A stretch of 43,339 nt of DNA from an uncultured Eubacteriales bacterium (GTDB taxonomy: Bacteria; Bacillota; Clostridia; Oscillospirales; Acutalibacteraceae): positions 1-43,339 of the forward strand of contig OMWP01000007.1 of NCBI GenBank assembly GCA_900314795.1, written 5' to 3'. The position numbers and the translations under genes were made by a program. The notes below the pieces were generated by a model. The model searched no databases, was not told the DNA's origin, and worked only from the letters and a program-made list of their open reading frames with translations. This document shows, piece by piece, positions 1-6,015 of the stretch (position 1 is the stretch's first letter; every line of letters starts with the position of its first letter).

Positions 1-130
1 AAGAGGCAAAGACAATAAGGCTTGAACAAAGTTAAAGCCCGCGCCTTGAGACGCGGGTCAGTAACAGGGGCTTATAGCCCCAGAGCAAACCACCCGTTTG
101 ACGGGTGGTCATGATTGTCGGAAGTTTTGT
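1..130 (+). mobile_element. Hairpin cluster resembling an IS200/IS605 right end or omega-RNA scaffold
   Basis: Three closely spaced stem-loops are visible: CCCGCG/CGCGGG (38-43 with 52-57), GGGGC/GCCCC (67-71 with 77-81), and a 9-bp stem ACCACCCGT/ACGGGTGGT (89-97 with 101-109). IS200/IS605 elements with tnpB typically end in such consecutive subterminal hairpins, which also form the 3' part of the TnpB guide RNA. The window edge cuts off anything upstream. A short open frame ending at the TGA at 23-25 could be the end of a transposase or TnpB gene but is too short to identify. The assignment rests on hairpin layout and remembered similarity, so it is tentative. The cluster could instead be a multi-hairpin terminator of the upstream gene. 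Confidence 0.4.
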
Positions 131-221
131 GAATACTACGAGTAAAGTTTTCAATCGAAACATGTTGTCATTTTACGAAAAGGGCAGTACAGTTCTGCTT
201 TCGAAAAGGATGTGAGTATCA

Positions 222-467
222 ATGGATACACGAGTTGCCGTCGTCAGTATCATTGTCGAAAACGAGGACGCGACGAAGGAGATCAACGAGCTGTTGACCG
301 GCTTTTCGGACTATGTGATCGGTCGCATGGGCGTGCCGTATAAGGAACGAAATGTGCGGTTGATCAGCGTCGCCGTCGATGCGCCGCAAGACAAGATCGC
401 CGCTTTGAGCGGAAAGATCGGCTCCCTGTCCGGTGTGAGCGTTAAGACGGCGTACGCGTCGATTTAA
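222..467 (+). CDS. TM1266-type iron-only hydrogenase system putative regulator
   Basis: This 81-residue protein has the form of the TM1266 family: a small ACT/NikR-C-like ferredoxin fold that commonly sits next to hydrogenase maturation genes. Visible family features are an N-terminal beta strand (VAVVSIIVE), the central segment around YVIGRMGVPYKERN (residues 32-45), the motif SVAVDAPQDKIAALSGK, and a C-terminal strand SVKTAYASI. No DNA-binding domain is present, so 'regulator' is the family label rather than something the sequence shows. The ATG at 222 follows AAAGGATGTGAG, an acceptable ribosome site. hydG and hydF follow in the same direction, which supports the assignment. The stop codon is directly followed by a family-A repeat. 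Confidence 0.85.
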   Translation: MDTRVAVVSIIVENEDATKEINELLTGFSDYVIGRMGVPYKERNVRLISVAVDAPQDKIAALSGKIGSLSGVSVKTAYASI

Positions 468-620
468 TGAGGAATTAGGAATGAGGAATGAGGAATTAAG
501 GGAGACACTTCGTGTTTTGATTCCAATATGAACAGCACTGCGCGTTATTGTTCCGTATACAAAACGGGTGAGGGCGGAGCCCTCCCAACATTCCTAATTT
601 CTAACTCCTAATTCCTAATT
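468..620. repeat. Family-A inverted repeat (GGAATT-rich arms)
   Basis: The left arm (about 470-500) is built of degenerate 7-mers such as GAGGAAT and TAGGAAT. The right arm (592-619) is the reverse complement with the same motif (CCTAATT, TCCTAATTCC). About 90 bases of unrelated sequence lie between them. It starts immediately after the stop of the TM1266-type gene and occupies most of the gap before hydG. Similar arms recur at about 3303, 12666 and 27766, and looser forms at 25237, 25783 and 36119. Confidence 0.7.
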
Positions 621-655
621 TAGTAAAGCATTTTTCAAATAAGGAGATCATACAC

Positions 656-2104
656 ATGGCTATTTACAACCCTGCTTCATTGCACGCGGAGGAGTTCATC
701 AATGATGAGGAGATCCGCGAGACTCTCGCTTATGCGGAGAAAAATAAAAACAACATGACACTGATCAACGAGATCCTTGAAAAGGCGCGTCCGATCCCGA
801 CCGCGACTGGTTGCCGTTGTAATGGCTTGACCCATCGTGAGGCTTCTGTATTGCTCGCGTGCGAGGATCCCGAGGTGACCAAGCGGATCTATGAGATCGC
901 GGAGGAGATCAAGCTCGCCTTTTACGGCAACCGCATCGTCATCTTCGCGCCGCTGTATCTCTCGAACTACTGCGTCAACGGTTGCCTGTACTGTCCGTAT
1001 CATATGAAGAACAAGACCATTCCGCGCAAGAAGCTGACCCAGGAAGAGGTCAAGGCGGAGGTCATCGCATTACAGGATATGGGTCACAAGCGCCTTGCTA
1101 TCGAGAGCGGTGAGGATCCCGTGATGAACCCGATCGAGTACATCCTCGAGTGCATCGACACCATCTATTCGATCAAGCACAAGAACGGCGCGATCCGCCG
1201 CGTCAATGTCAATATCGCGGCGACCACTGTTGAGAATTACACTAAGCTCAAGGACGCGGGCATCGGCACCTACATCCTGTTCCAGGAGACTTATCACAAG
1301 GAGAGCTACCTCCAGCTTCATCCCACAGGCCCCAAGCATGATTATGACTACCACACCGAGGCGATGGATCGCGCCATGCAGGGCGGCATCGACGATGTAG
1401 GTCTGGGCGTTCTGTTCGGACTGGAAATGTATAAATATGAGTTCGCGGGACTGTTGATGCACGCTGAGCATCTGGAGGCAGTCCACGGCGTAGGCCCGCA
1501 CACGATCTCGGTGCCGCGCGTCAAGCGTGCCGACGATATCGACCCCGACGAGTTCGACGGCGGTATCGACGACGAGACCTTTGAGAAGATTACCGCCTGC
1601 ATCCGTCTGGCGGTTCCGTACACCGGCATGATCATCTCGACCCGCGAGAGTGAAGCGGTTCGCTCCAAGCTCCTGCGACTGGGTATCTCTCAGGTATCGG
1701 GCGGCTCGAGAACCTCTGTCGGCGGCTATGCCGAGAAGGATCGTCCGCATGACACCGAGCAGTTTGATGTTTCCGATCAACGCACGCTGGATGAGGTCGT
1801 CGCATGGCTGATGCAGAGCGGACATATCCCGTCCTTCTGTACCGCGTGCTATCGCGAGGGCAGAACCGGCGACCGCTTCATGTCGCTGTGCAAGTCGGGT
1901 CAGATCCTCAACTGCTGTCACCCGAACGCATTGATGACGCTTGCCGAGTATCTGGTGGATTACGCTTCTCCCGAGACCAAGGCGATCGGCTTTGATATGA
2001 TCGCGAAGGAGTTGAAGCGTATCCCGAAGGAGAAGGTGCGTACTATCGCCGCGCAGAATATCGAAGATATCAAGAATTCCAACCGCAGAGATTTCCGGTT
2101 TTAA
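656..2104 (+). CDS. hydG: [FeFe]-hydrogenase H-cluster maturase HydG (radical SAM)
   Basis: HydG cleaves tyrosine to p-cresol, CO and cyanide and builds the Fe(CO)(CN) unit used to assemble the H-cluster of [FeFe]-hydrogenase. The 482-residue length matches the family. The radical SAM cluster motif is C106-x3-C110-x2-C113 within YCVNGCLYCPY. The C-terminal CX2CX22C motif that binds the second, auxiliary Fe-S cluster is intact: C395, C398 and C421. This distinguishes HydG from ThiH. The ATG at 656 is preceded by AAGGAG with good spacing. hydF begins 15 bases after the stop, so the two are almost certainly cotranscribed. hydE and the hydrogenase itself are not in this window. Confidence 0.96.
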   Translation: MAIYNPASLHAEEFINDEEIRETLAYAEKNKNNMTLINEILEKARPIPTATGCRCNGLTHREASVLLACEDPEVTKRIYEIAEEIKLAFYGNRIVIFAPLYLSNYCVNGCLYCPYHMKNKTIPRKKLTQEEVKAEVIALQDMGHKRLAIESGEDPVMNPIEYILECIDTIYSIKHKNGAIRRVNVNIAATTVENYTKLKDAGIGTYILFQETYHKESYLQLHPTGPKHDYDYHTEAMDRAMQGGIDDVGLGVLFGLEMYKYEFAGLLMHAEHLEAVHGVGPHTISVPRVKRADDIDPDEFDGGIDDETFEKITACIRLAVPYTGMIISTRESEAVRSKLLRLGISQVSGGSRTSVGGYAEKDRPHDTEQFDVSDQRTLDEVVAWLMQSGHIPSFCTACYREGRTGDRFMSLCKSGQILNCCHPNALMTLAEYLVDYASPETKAIGFDMIAKELKRIPKEKVRTIAAQNIEDIKNSNRRDFRF

Positions 2105-2119
2105 TCGAAAGGTTATATT

Positions 2120-3310
2120 ATGTCGTTAAACTCAACCGTATCCGCGCTGCGTCCGCATGTCGCATTTTTCGGGCGGCGTAACGCGGGAAAATCCAGCGTT
2201 GTCAATACCGTGACCAATCAGCGTATCTCCGTTGTATCCGACACCCTCGGCACGACCACCGATCCTGTCCACAAGGCGATGGAGCTGTTGCCGCTGGGGC
2301 CTGTCGTCATCATCGACACCCCCGGCTTTGACGATGAGGGCGCCTTGGGTGAGCTGCGCGTCGAGCGCACTCGTGAGGTACTGCGCAAGACCGATATCGC
2401 CGTGCTCGTGGTGGACGGTACCGTCGGATTGTCTGCGGCAGATGAACGCTTGCTGGATGAATTCCGTTTACGAAAATTGCCGTATCTGATCGTGATGAAT
2501 AAGATCGATCTTATTGAGGAACCCCCGAAGGGGGATGATCACACCGCGTGTGTCAGCGCCTTGACAGGCGAGGGGATAGGGGAGCTCAAGGAGCGCCTTG
2601 CCACCCTGATCAAGTCGGAAGAAAAAGAAAAGAGGATCGTCGCCGATCTGGTAAATGAGGGTGATACGGTCGTGTTGGTCATCCCGATCGACGAATCCGC
2701 GCCCAAGGGCAGGATCATCCTGCCGCAGCAGCAGACCCTGCGCGAGCTGCTCGACCATCACTGCACCGTGATCTGCTGTCAGGATATGGAGCTGAAAGCG
2801 ACGCTCGGCAGGCTGAAACATGCTCCCGCACTCGTGATTACCGATTCTCAGGCATTTAAGAGGGTCGCGGAGAATACGCCCGCCGATGTCCCGATGACGT
2901 CGTTCTCGATCCTGTTCGCACGCTTCAAGGGCAATCTGGACGGATTGATCCGCGGCGCGAACGCGCTAAAGCATCTGAATAACGGCGACAAGGTGCTGAT
3001 ATCGGAGGGCTGTACCCATCACCGCCAGTGCGGTGACATCGGCACCGTCAAGCTGCCCAACTGGATCCGCTCATATGCGGGAGTTGAACCCGCATTCACC
3101 TTTACCTCGGGCGGCACCTTCCCCGACAATCTGTCGGATTACAAGGTGATCGTCCACTGCGGCGGCTGTATGCTCAATGAAAAGGAAATGCAGCATCGGC
3201 AGAGTACTGCCGTATCCGCCGGTATCCCGATGGTGAATTACGGCGTCGCCATCGCCGCCATGAACGGGATCTTGGATCGGGCGTTGAAGCCTGTCATCAG
3301 TGAGGAGTGA
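2120..3310 (+). CDS. hydF: [FeFe]-hydrogenase maturation GTPase HydF
   Basis: HydF is the GTPase scaffold on which the 2Fe subcluster is assembled before transfer to apo-hydrogenase. The 396-residue protein has an N-terminal GTPase domain: G1 GRRNAGKS at 18-25, G3 DTPG at 66-69, and G4 NKID at 127-130. A dimerisation region follows, then a C-terminal Fe-S domain with H300, H301 and C304 (HHRQC) and C347/C350 (HCGGC), as expected for the [4Fe-4S] site. It directly follows hydG. The last codons (Ser-Glu-Glu-stop) already read as the start of the flanking family-A repeat (GTGAGGAGTGAGGAG), so the C-terminus may have been slightly altered by that repeat. Confidence 0.95.
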   Translation: MSLNSTVSALRPHVAFFGRRNAGKSSVVNTVTNQRISVVSDTLGTTTDPVHKAMELLPLGPVVIIDTPGFDDEGALGELRVERTREVLRKTDIAVLVVDGTVGLSAADERLLDEFRLRKLPYLIVMNKIDLIEEPPKGDDHTACVSALTGEGIGELKERLATLIKSEEKEKRIVADLVNEGDTVVLVIPIDESAPKGRIILPQQQTLRELLDHHCTVICCQDMELKATLGRLKHAPALVITDSQAFKRVAENTPADVPMTSFSILFARFKGNLDGLIRGANALKHLNNGDKVLISEGCTHHRQCGDIGTVKLPNWIRSYAGVEPAFTFTSGGTFPDNLSDYKVIVHCGGCMLNEKEMQHRQSTAVSAGIPMVNYGVAIAAMNGILDRALKPVISEE

Positions 3311-3508
3311 GGAGTTAGGAGTGAGGAGTTTTTGATTCTCTGTGCTCCTTCATCTTTGTTTTACAAGCCAATCCCTCAGTATCCTGAATGTAGTAATAAC
3401 GAAAAGCGTTTACGATGCTCAAAGTTGTGCGGTAAGCGCTTTTTTTCTGTTCAAGCGTGGATAAAGTCTGTTGTCAACTCCTCACTCCTCACTCCTAACT
3501 CCTCACTA
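3303..3508. repeat. Family-A inverted repeat after hydF
   Basis: The left arm (3303-3331) is made of GTGAGGA/GTTAGGA units and overlaps the end of hydF. The right arm (3473-3508) is its reverse complement, with repeated ACTCCTCACTCCT. The roughly 140 bases between the arms hold a terminator-like hairpin. A 75-codon frame here is repeat translation and is not called as a gene. Confidence 0.65.
3402..3446 (+). terminator. Likely rho-independent terminator of the hyd operon
   Basis: AAAAGCGTTTAC (3402-3413) pairs with GTAAGCGCTTTT further on, with one G-U pair. The loop is about 18 bases and the stem is followed by seven T residues ending at 3446. It lies inside the family-A repeat between hydF and nrdR. 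Confidence 0.55.
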
Positions 3509-3538
3509 TTTTGTAATGCCAGATTACAAAAAGTTAAC

Positions 3539-3567
3539 TTGCCAATATCGCATATATAGTTTATAAT
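3539..3567 (+). promoter_or_regulatory. Sigma-A-type promoter for nrdR
   Basis: TTGCCA (3539-3544), a 17-base spacer and TATAAT (3562-3567) lie about 40 bases upstream of the nrdR start. The spacer contains GCATATATAGT, which resembles half of the NrdR-box core (CTATATATAG). Autoregulation is therefore possible but weakly supported. Confidence 0.6.
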
Positions 3568-3609
3568 TTCTATTGTAGAATTATTATTTCAAGATATTGG
3601 GGTGTAAAT

Positions 3610-4065
3610 ATGAAGTGTCCCTACTGTGGATTTGAAGAAAGCAAGGTTATCGATTCCCGTCCCGCCGACGAGGGTGAGCGCATCCGCCGCCGTCGTGAAT
3701 GTCTGAAATGCGGCAAGCGTTTTACCACCCATGAGGTGATCGAGACCGTCCCGATCGTGGTCGTCAAGCGCGACAAATCGCGCGAGGTCTTTGACCGCGC
3801 CAAGCTGACTGCCGGTATCCTGCGTGCATGTGAGAAGCGCCCTGTCTCCGTTGAACAGATCGAGAAGATGGTAGACACGATCGAAGCCCAGCTCCAGAGC
3901 TCCCTCGACAGAGAGGTCACCTCGATGACCATCGGCGAGCTGACCATGGATCAGCTCAAGAACGTGGACGAGGTCGCGTATGTACGCTTTGCGTCCGTCT
4001 ACCGCCAGTTCAAGGATATCAACACCTTCATGGACGAGCTGAATAAGCTCCTGATGGAAAAATAA
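3610..4065 (+). CDS. nrdR: Transcriptional repressor NrdR
   Basis: NrdR is the nucleotide-sensing repressor of ribonucleotide reductase genes. The 151-residue length is typical. The N-terminal zinc ribbon has C3, C6, C31 and C34 (CPYC and CLKC), with the conserved segment [19 protein letters not shown] between them. An ATP-cone domain follows from about residue 49 to 139 and binds dATP/ATP to control oligomeric state. The gene has its own promoter upstream and a strong terminator downstream, so it is monocistronic. Confidence 0.96.
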   Translation: MKCPYCGFEESKVIDSRPADEGERIRRRRECLKCGKRFTTHEVIETVPIVVVKRDKSREVFDRAKLTAGILRACEKRPVSVEQIEKMVDTIEAQLQSSLDREVTSMTIGELTMDQLKNVDEVAYVRFASVYRQFKDINTFMDELNKLLMEK

Positions 4066-4125
4066 TATGGTGTTTTCCGTGTGCAGAACGGCCATATGCA
4101 CGCGTTGAATAGCTTACTGTATGTT

Positions 4126-4168
4126 AAAAGTCCCCGAGATCGCTGTAACGCGATACCGGGGACTTTTT
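4126..4168 (+). terminator. Terminator of nrdR
   Basis: The stem AAAAGTCCCCG / CGGGGACTTTT has an inner stem GATCGC/GCGAT and is followed by T residues. It is strong and marks the left boundary of the AT-rich island. The A-rich 5' side could also serve transcription arriving from the minus strand. Confidence 0.85.
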
Positions 4169-4180
4169 AATATGATTATG

Positions 4181-4405
4181 TCATTTCATTATTTCTTCAA
4201 ATGTTGTGTTCAATATTTCTTTAATCAGTTTTAATTCGTCGACATAGAGATGTCTTTGTCCGACTTCAATTTTTGCTAATGCAGAACGGGTGATATCGCA
4301 TCCGTTTACTTGTAATTTTGCAGATAATTGCTCTTGCGTTATTCTTTTGCTTTCACGTATACTACGTATATTATGACCAACTTTTTTTTCAAATTCTGCA
4401 TTCAT
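4181..4405 (-). CDS. Small XRE-family HTH regulator
   Basis: This is a 74-residue protein consisting of little more than a lambda-repressor/Cro-type helix-turn-helix (residues about 9-66). Recognisable features are GHNIRSIRESKRITQEQLSAKL, where helices 1 and 2 lie, then TRSALAKIEVGQRH for the recognition region, and LKLIKEIL. The start was set at the ATG whose codon begins at 4405, because AAAGGA lies 7 bases upstream; a longer in-frame ATG at 4438 lies inside the operator. There is no sensor or dimerisation domain, as in small regulators of accessory modules. It is transcribed away from the next four genes, and two copies of an 18-bp palindromic motif sit in the shared promoter region. The likely role is autoregulator and repressor of the divergent operon (inference). 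Confidence 0.85.
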   Translation of the reverse strand: MNAEFEKKVGHNIRSIRESKRITQEQLSAKLQVNGCDITRSALAKIEVGQRHLYVDELKLIKEILNTTFEEIMK

Positions 4406-4419
4406 AATGTCATCCTTTC

Positions 4420-4437
4420 TGCGCTTATATAGGCGCA
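4420..4437. promoter_or_regulatory. Operator-like palindrome 1 (upstream of XRE gene)
   Basis: TGCGC-TTATATAG-GCGCA is an inverted repeat just upstream of the Shine-Dalgarno of the XRE gene. Read on the minus strand it is TGCGC-CTATATAA-GCGCA, which matches the core of palindrome 2 at 16 of 18 positions. The shared motif is TGC(A/G)C-CTATATAA-G(T/C)GCA. Confidence 0.6.
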
Positions 4438-4445
4438 ATTTCTTA

Positions 4446-4474
4446 TTGACATTATTTTATGCTTATGCTATTAT
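4446..4474 (+). promoter_or_regulatory. Promoter of the zinc-ribbon/lipoprotein operon
   Basis: TTGACA (4446-4451), a 17-base spacer and TATTAT (4469-4474) with an extended -10 TGC form a near-consensus promoter. The start point would fall near 4481, inside operator 2, as expected for repression by steric block. Confidence 0.7.
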
Positions 4475-4498
4475 AAATTTGCACCTATATAAGTGCAA
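4470..4498 (-). promoter_or_regulatory. Divergent promoter of the XRE gene
   Basis: On the minus strand, TTGCAC (4498-4493), a 17-base spacer and TATAAT (4475-4470) lie about 65 bases upstream of the XRE start codon. Its -10 overlaps the -10 of the plus-strand promoter, and the whole element is contained in the large inverted repeat at 4471-4506. A bound repressor would therefore cover both promoters. Confidence 0.55.
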
Positions 4499-4506
4499 AT
4501 TTATAA
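4471..4506. promoter_or_regulatory. Operator-like palindrome 2: perfect 14-bp inverted repeat
   Basis: TTATAAATTTGCAC (4471-4484) and its exact reverse complement GTGCAAATTTATAA (4493-4506) flank the 8-base core CTATATAA. The inner 18 bp match palindrome 1. The repeat covers both divergent promoters and ends one base before the AGGAG of the first operon gene. Confidence 0.75.
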
Positions 4507-4520
4507 TAGGAGAAATTGTT

Positions 4521-5048
4521 TTGTTTTGTCCAAAATGCGGCGAAAGAAATCCCGATGGAAATCATATTTGTTTTAATTGCGGAAATGAACTGCCTGATTA
4601 TTCTGTAGATAATAGTGGCGGGGCAGCCGTGGGAATATCTGTTTTTTTGACAATACTATTTACCATATTGGCAATTATTTTAAAAATCGTTGCGGATGAC
4701 TCTAGCAGTTCAAAAGAAAGCGTATATTTTTTTGATCAATTTGTTGGTTATAGCAGTTTGAGAGAAATATATAATATTGCCTTTGGCTTTTGTGTTTTCT
4801 GTGCTTTATTTATGTTCTTTCTAATTATTATAGCTATGAGTAAAAAGAAGAAAGCAGAAGAAAAAAGCCGCCTTCAAATGTATCGATTGTGTCCATATTG
4901 TCATGAAAAAATATCACCTGATGCCATTGAATGTATTTATTGTAGACATCAAGTTAATGTTCATTCTGGATATTGGGTTTGTCCGAAATGCAGAAGAAAG
5001 AACATTAATTATGTGGGTACTTGCGCGTGTGGAGAGGAGAAACCATGA
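4521..5048 (+). CDS. Membrane protein with three zinc ribbons (first gene of island operon)
   Basis: The start was placed at TTG 4521 because AGGAG (4508-4512) lies 8 bases upstream and the protein then begins with a zinc ribbon; a frame running back to 4407 would cross the operator. The 175-residue product has an N-terminal zinc ribbon (C3, C6, C17, C20). Two membrane helices lie at about 37-57 and 86-106, joined by an outward loop. Two cytoplasmic zinc ribbons follow: C124/C127/C138/C141 and C154/C157/C168/C170. The loop motif VYFF-x4-G-x2-S-x3-IY recurs in the gene at 5557, so the two proteins are related. The function is unknown. Zinc-ribbon plus TM proteins of this sort are common in Clostridia without assigned roles. 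The DNA is AT-rich, unlike the flanking genes. Confidence 0.75.
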   Translation: MFCPKCGERNPDGNHICFNCGNELPDYSVDNSGGAAVGISVFLTILFTILAIILKIVADDSSSSKESVYFFDQFVGYSSLREIYNIAFGFCVFCALFMFFLIIIAMSKKKKAEEKSRLQMYRLCPYCHEKISPDAIECIYCRHQVNVHSGYWVCPKCRRKNINYVGTCACGEEKP

Positions 5049-5509
5049 AGAAATCAATTTTGTTTATTTTGATAATAACTGTTATTGGATTATGTTCGTG
5101 TAATCAAGATAAGGCTCCGGTGGAGTTAACGGATTCCGATATGGTATATGTTGATACTGTTTATCGTAATATGGATGGTTGGGATGTCTCAGTGACAGAC
5201 AGTGCTCAAAGCTTTACAATTGATAAAGTTGCATTCTTTGATTTTGACGGAACGAATAATATTTGTTTCTACACATTATATCCGGTTACTGATGTTTATG
5301 GTCGCGGATTCTTTGTAAATAGCGATGGTATGACGCAGATGAAATTCAGCGTATATGATACCGATGAGAAGACACGTAGTATGGGATGGGTTGCTCAAAC
5401 AAGAGCAAATGGTACCAACTGGAATTCAAACGCATCATCGGAAGAGAAGTATCAAATGTTGAAAGATGCTTATTTGTACTTTAAGGAACATAATATTTAT
5501 GACAAATAA
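5045..5509 (+). CDS. Small predicted lipoprotein (island operon)
   Basis: The ATG at 5045 overlaps the stop of the upstream gene by four bases (ATGA) and follows GAGAGGAG, so translation is coupled. The 154-residue product starts with a lipoprotein signal, MKKSILFILIITVIGLCSC, with the predicted lipid-modified Cys at residue 19. The mature part is polar, with a run of beta-strand-like segments (FTIDKVAFFDFDG, ICFYTLYPVTDVYG, TQMKFSVYDTDEKT) and a C-terminal helix. No family was recognised. It should sit on the outer face of the cytoplasmic membrane, next to the loops of the zinc-ribbon membrane proteins encoded on either side. Confidence 0.75.
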   Translation: MKKSILFILIITVIGLCSCNQDKAPVELTDSDMVYVDTVYRNMDGWDVSVTDSAQSFTIDKVAFFDFDGTNNICFYTLYPVTDVYGRGFFVNSDGMTQMKFSVYDTDEKTRSMGWVAQTRANGTNWNSNASSEEKYQMLKDAYLYFKEHNIYDK

Positions 5510-5556
5510 TAGCTGATCTTAACTATTGATTATTTGATCACGGGAGGAGTGGTAAT

Positions 5557-5964
5557 ATGGTTGAGAATCCTCAGTATAGACGTTTATCAATTGCTGGAAG
5601 GGTATTAGTGCTTTTTGGATTGATTCTTATAGTTGTTAGTATTATTTGTCGTATAAAGGTTGAACATATTGGAAGAGTGAGGACTAATATTTATTTTTTT
5701 GGAAAAAGTATTGGAAATATGAGTTGGCATGATATTTATATGATTATTTTCATCGTATGTTTGATAATAGGAATTTCGTTGATTCTTACAAGTTTTTATT
5801 ACTTCAGCAAAAGAAATAAGACTGATAAGTATATCGAAATCTACAAGAGCAACACGTTTCAATCGGTTGTATGTTCTTTTTGCGGATTTACGAATCCGTT
5901 AGGGACAAGTCATTGTTCTAATTGCGGCAAGAGTATTCCAGACGTAGAAAAAAGGGCTTTGTAA
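5557..5964 (+). CDS. Two-TM membrane protein with C-terminal zinc ribbon (island operon)
   Basis: The 135-residue protein is preceded by GGGAGGAG. Two hydrophobic helices (about 14-33 and 60-83) flank a loop with IYFF-x3-IG-x2-S-x2-DIY, closely matching the loop of the gene at 4521. After a basic linker comes one zinc ribbon (C106, C109, C120, C123: CSFCG...CSNCG). Compared with the first gene it lacks the N-terminal ribbon and one C-terminal ribbon, so it looks like a reduced paralogue. The function is unknown. By the positive-inside pattern both termini and the ribbon should be cytoplasmic. Confidence 0.75.
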   Translation: MVENPQYRRLSIAGRVLVLFGLILIVVSIICRIKVEHIGRVRTNIYFFGKSIGNMSWHDIYMIIFIVCLIIGISLILTSFYYFSKRNKTDKYIEIYKSNTFQSVVCSFCGFTNPLGTSHCSNCGKSIPDVEKRAL

Positions 5965-6015
5965 TGGTTCGAATTATGTGTTAGTATTGATTGATATAGA
6001 AAGGAGAGAATGGTA

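Noticed and set aside
1070-1921. 283-codon open frame antisense to hydG
   Set aside because: It lies wholly opposite a well-identified gene, in a frame that stays open because of codon bias, with no family resemblance.
3332-3559. 75-codon open frame after hydF
   Set aside because: It spans the family-A repeat and its terminator hairpin; there is no ribosome site or family resemblance.
4407-4520. Upstream extension of the first island gene to the ATG at 4407
   Set aside because: It would run through both promoters and both operator-like palindromes; TTG 4521 has the only good ribosome site.
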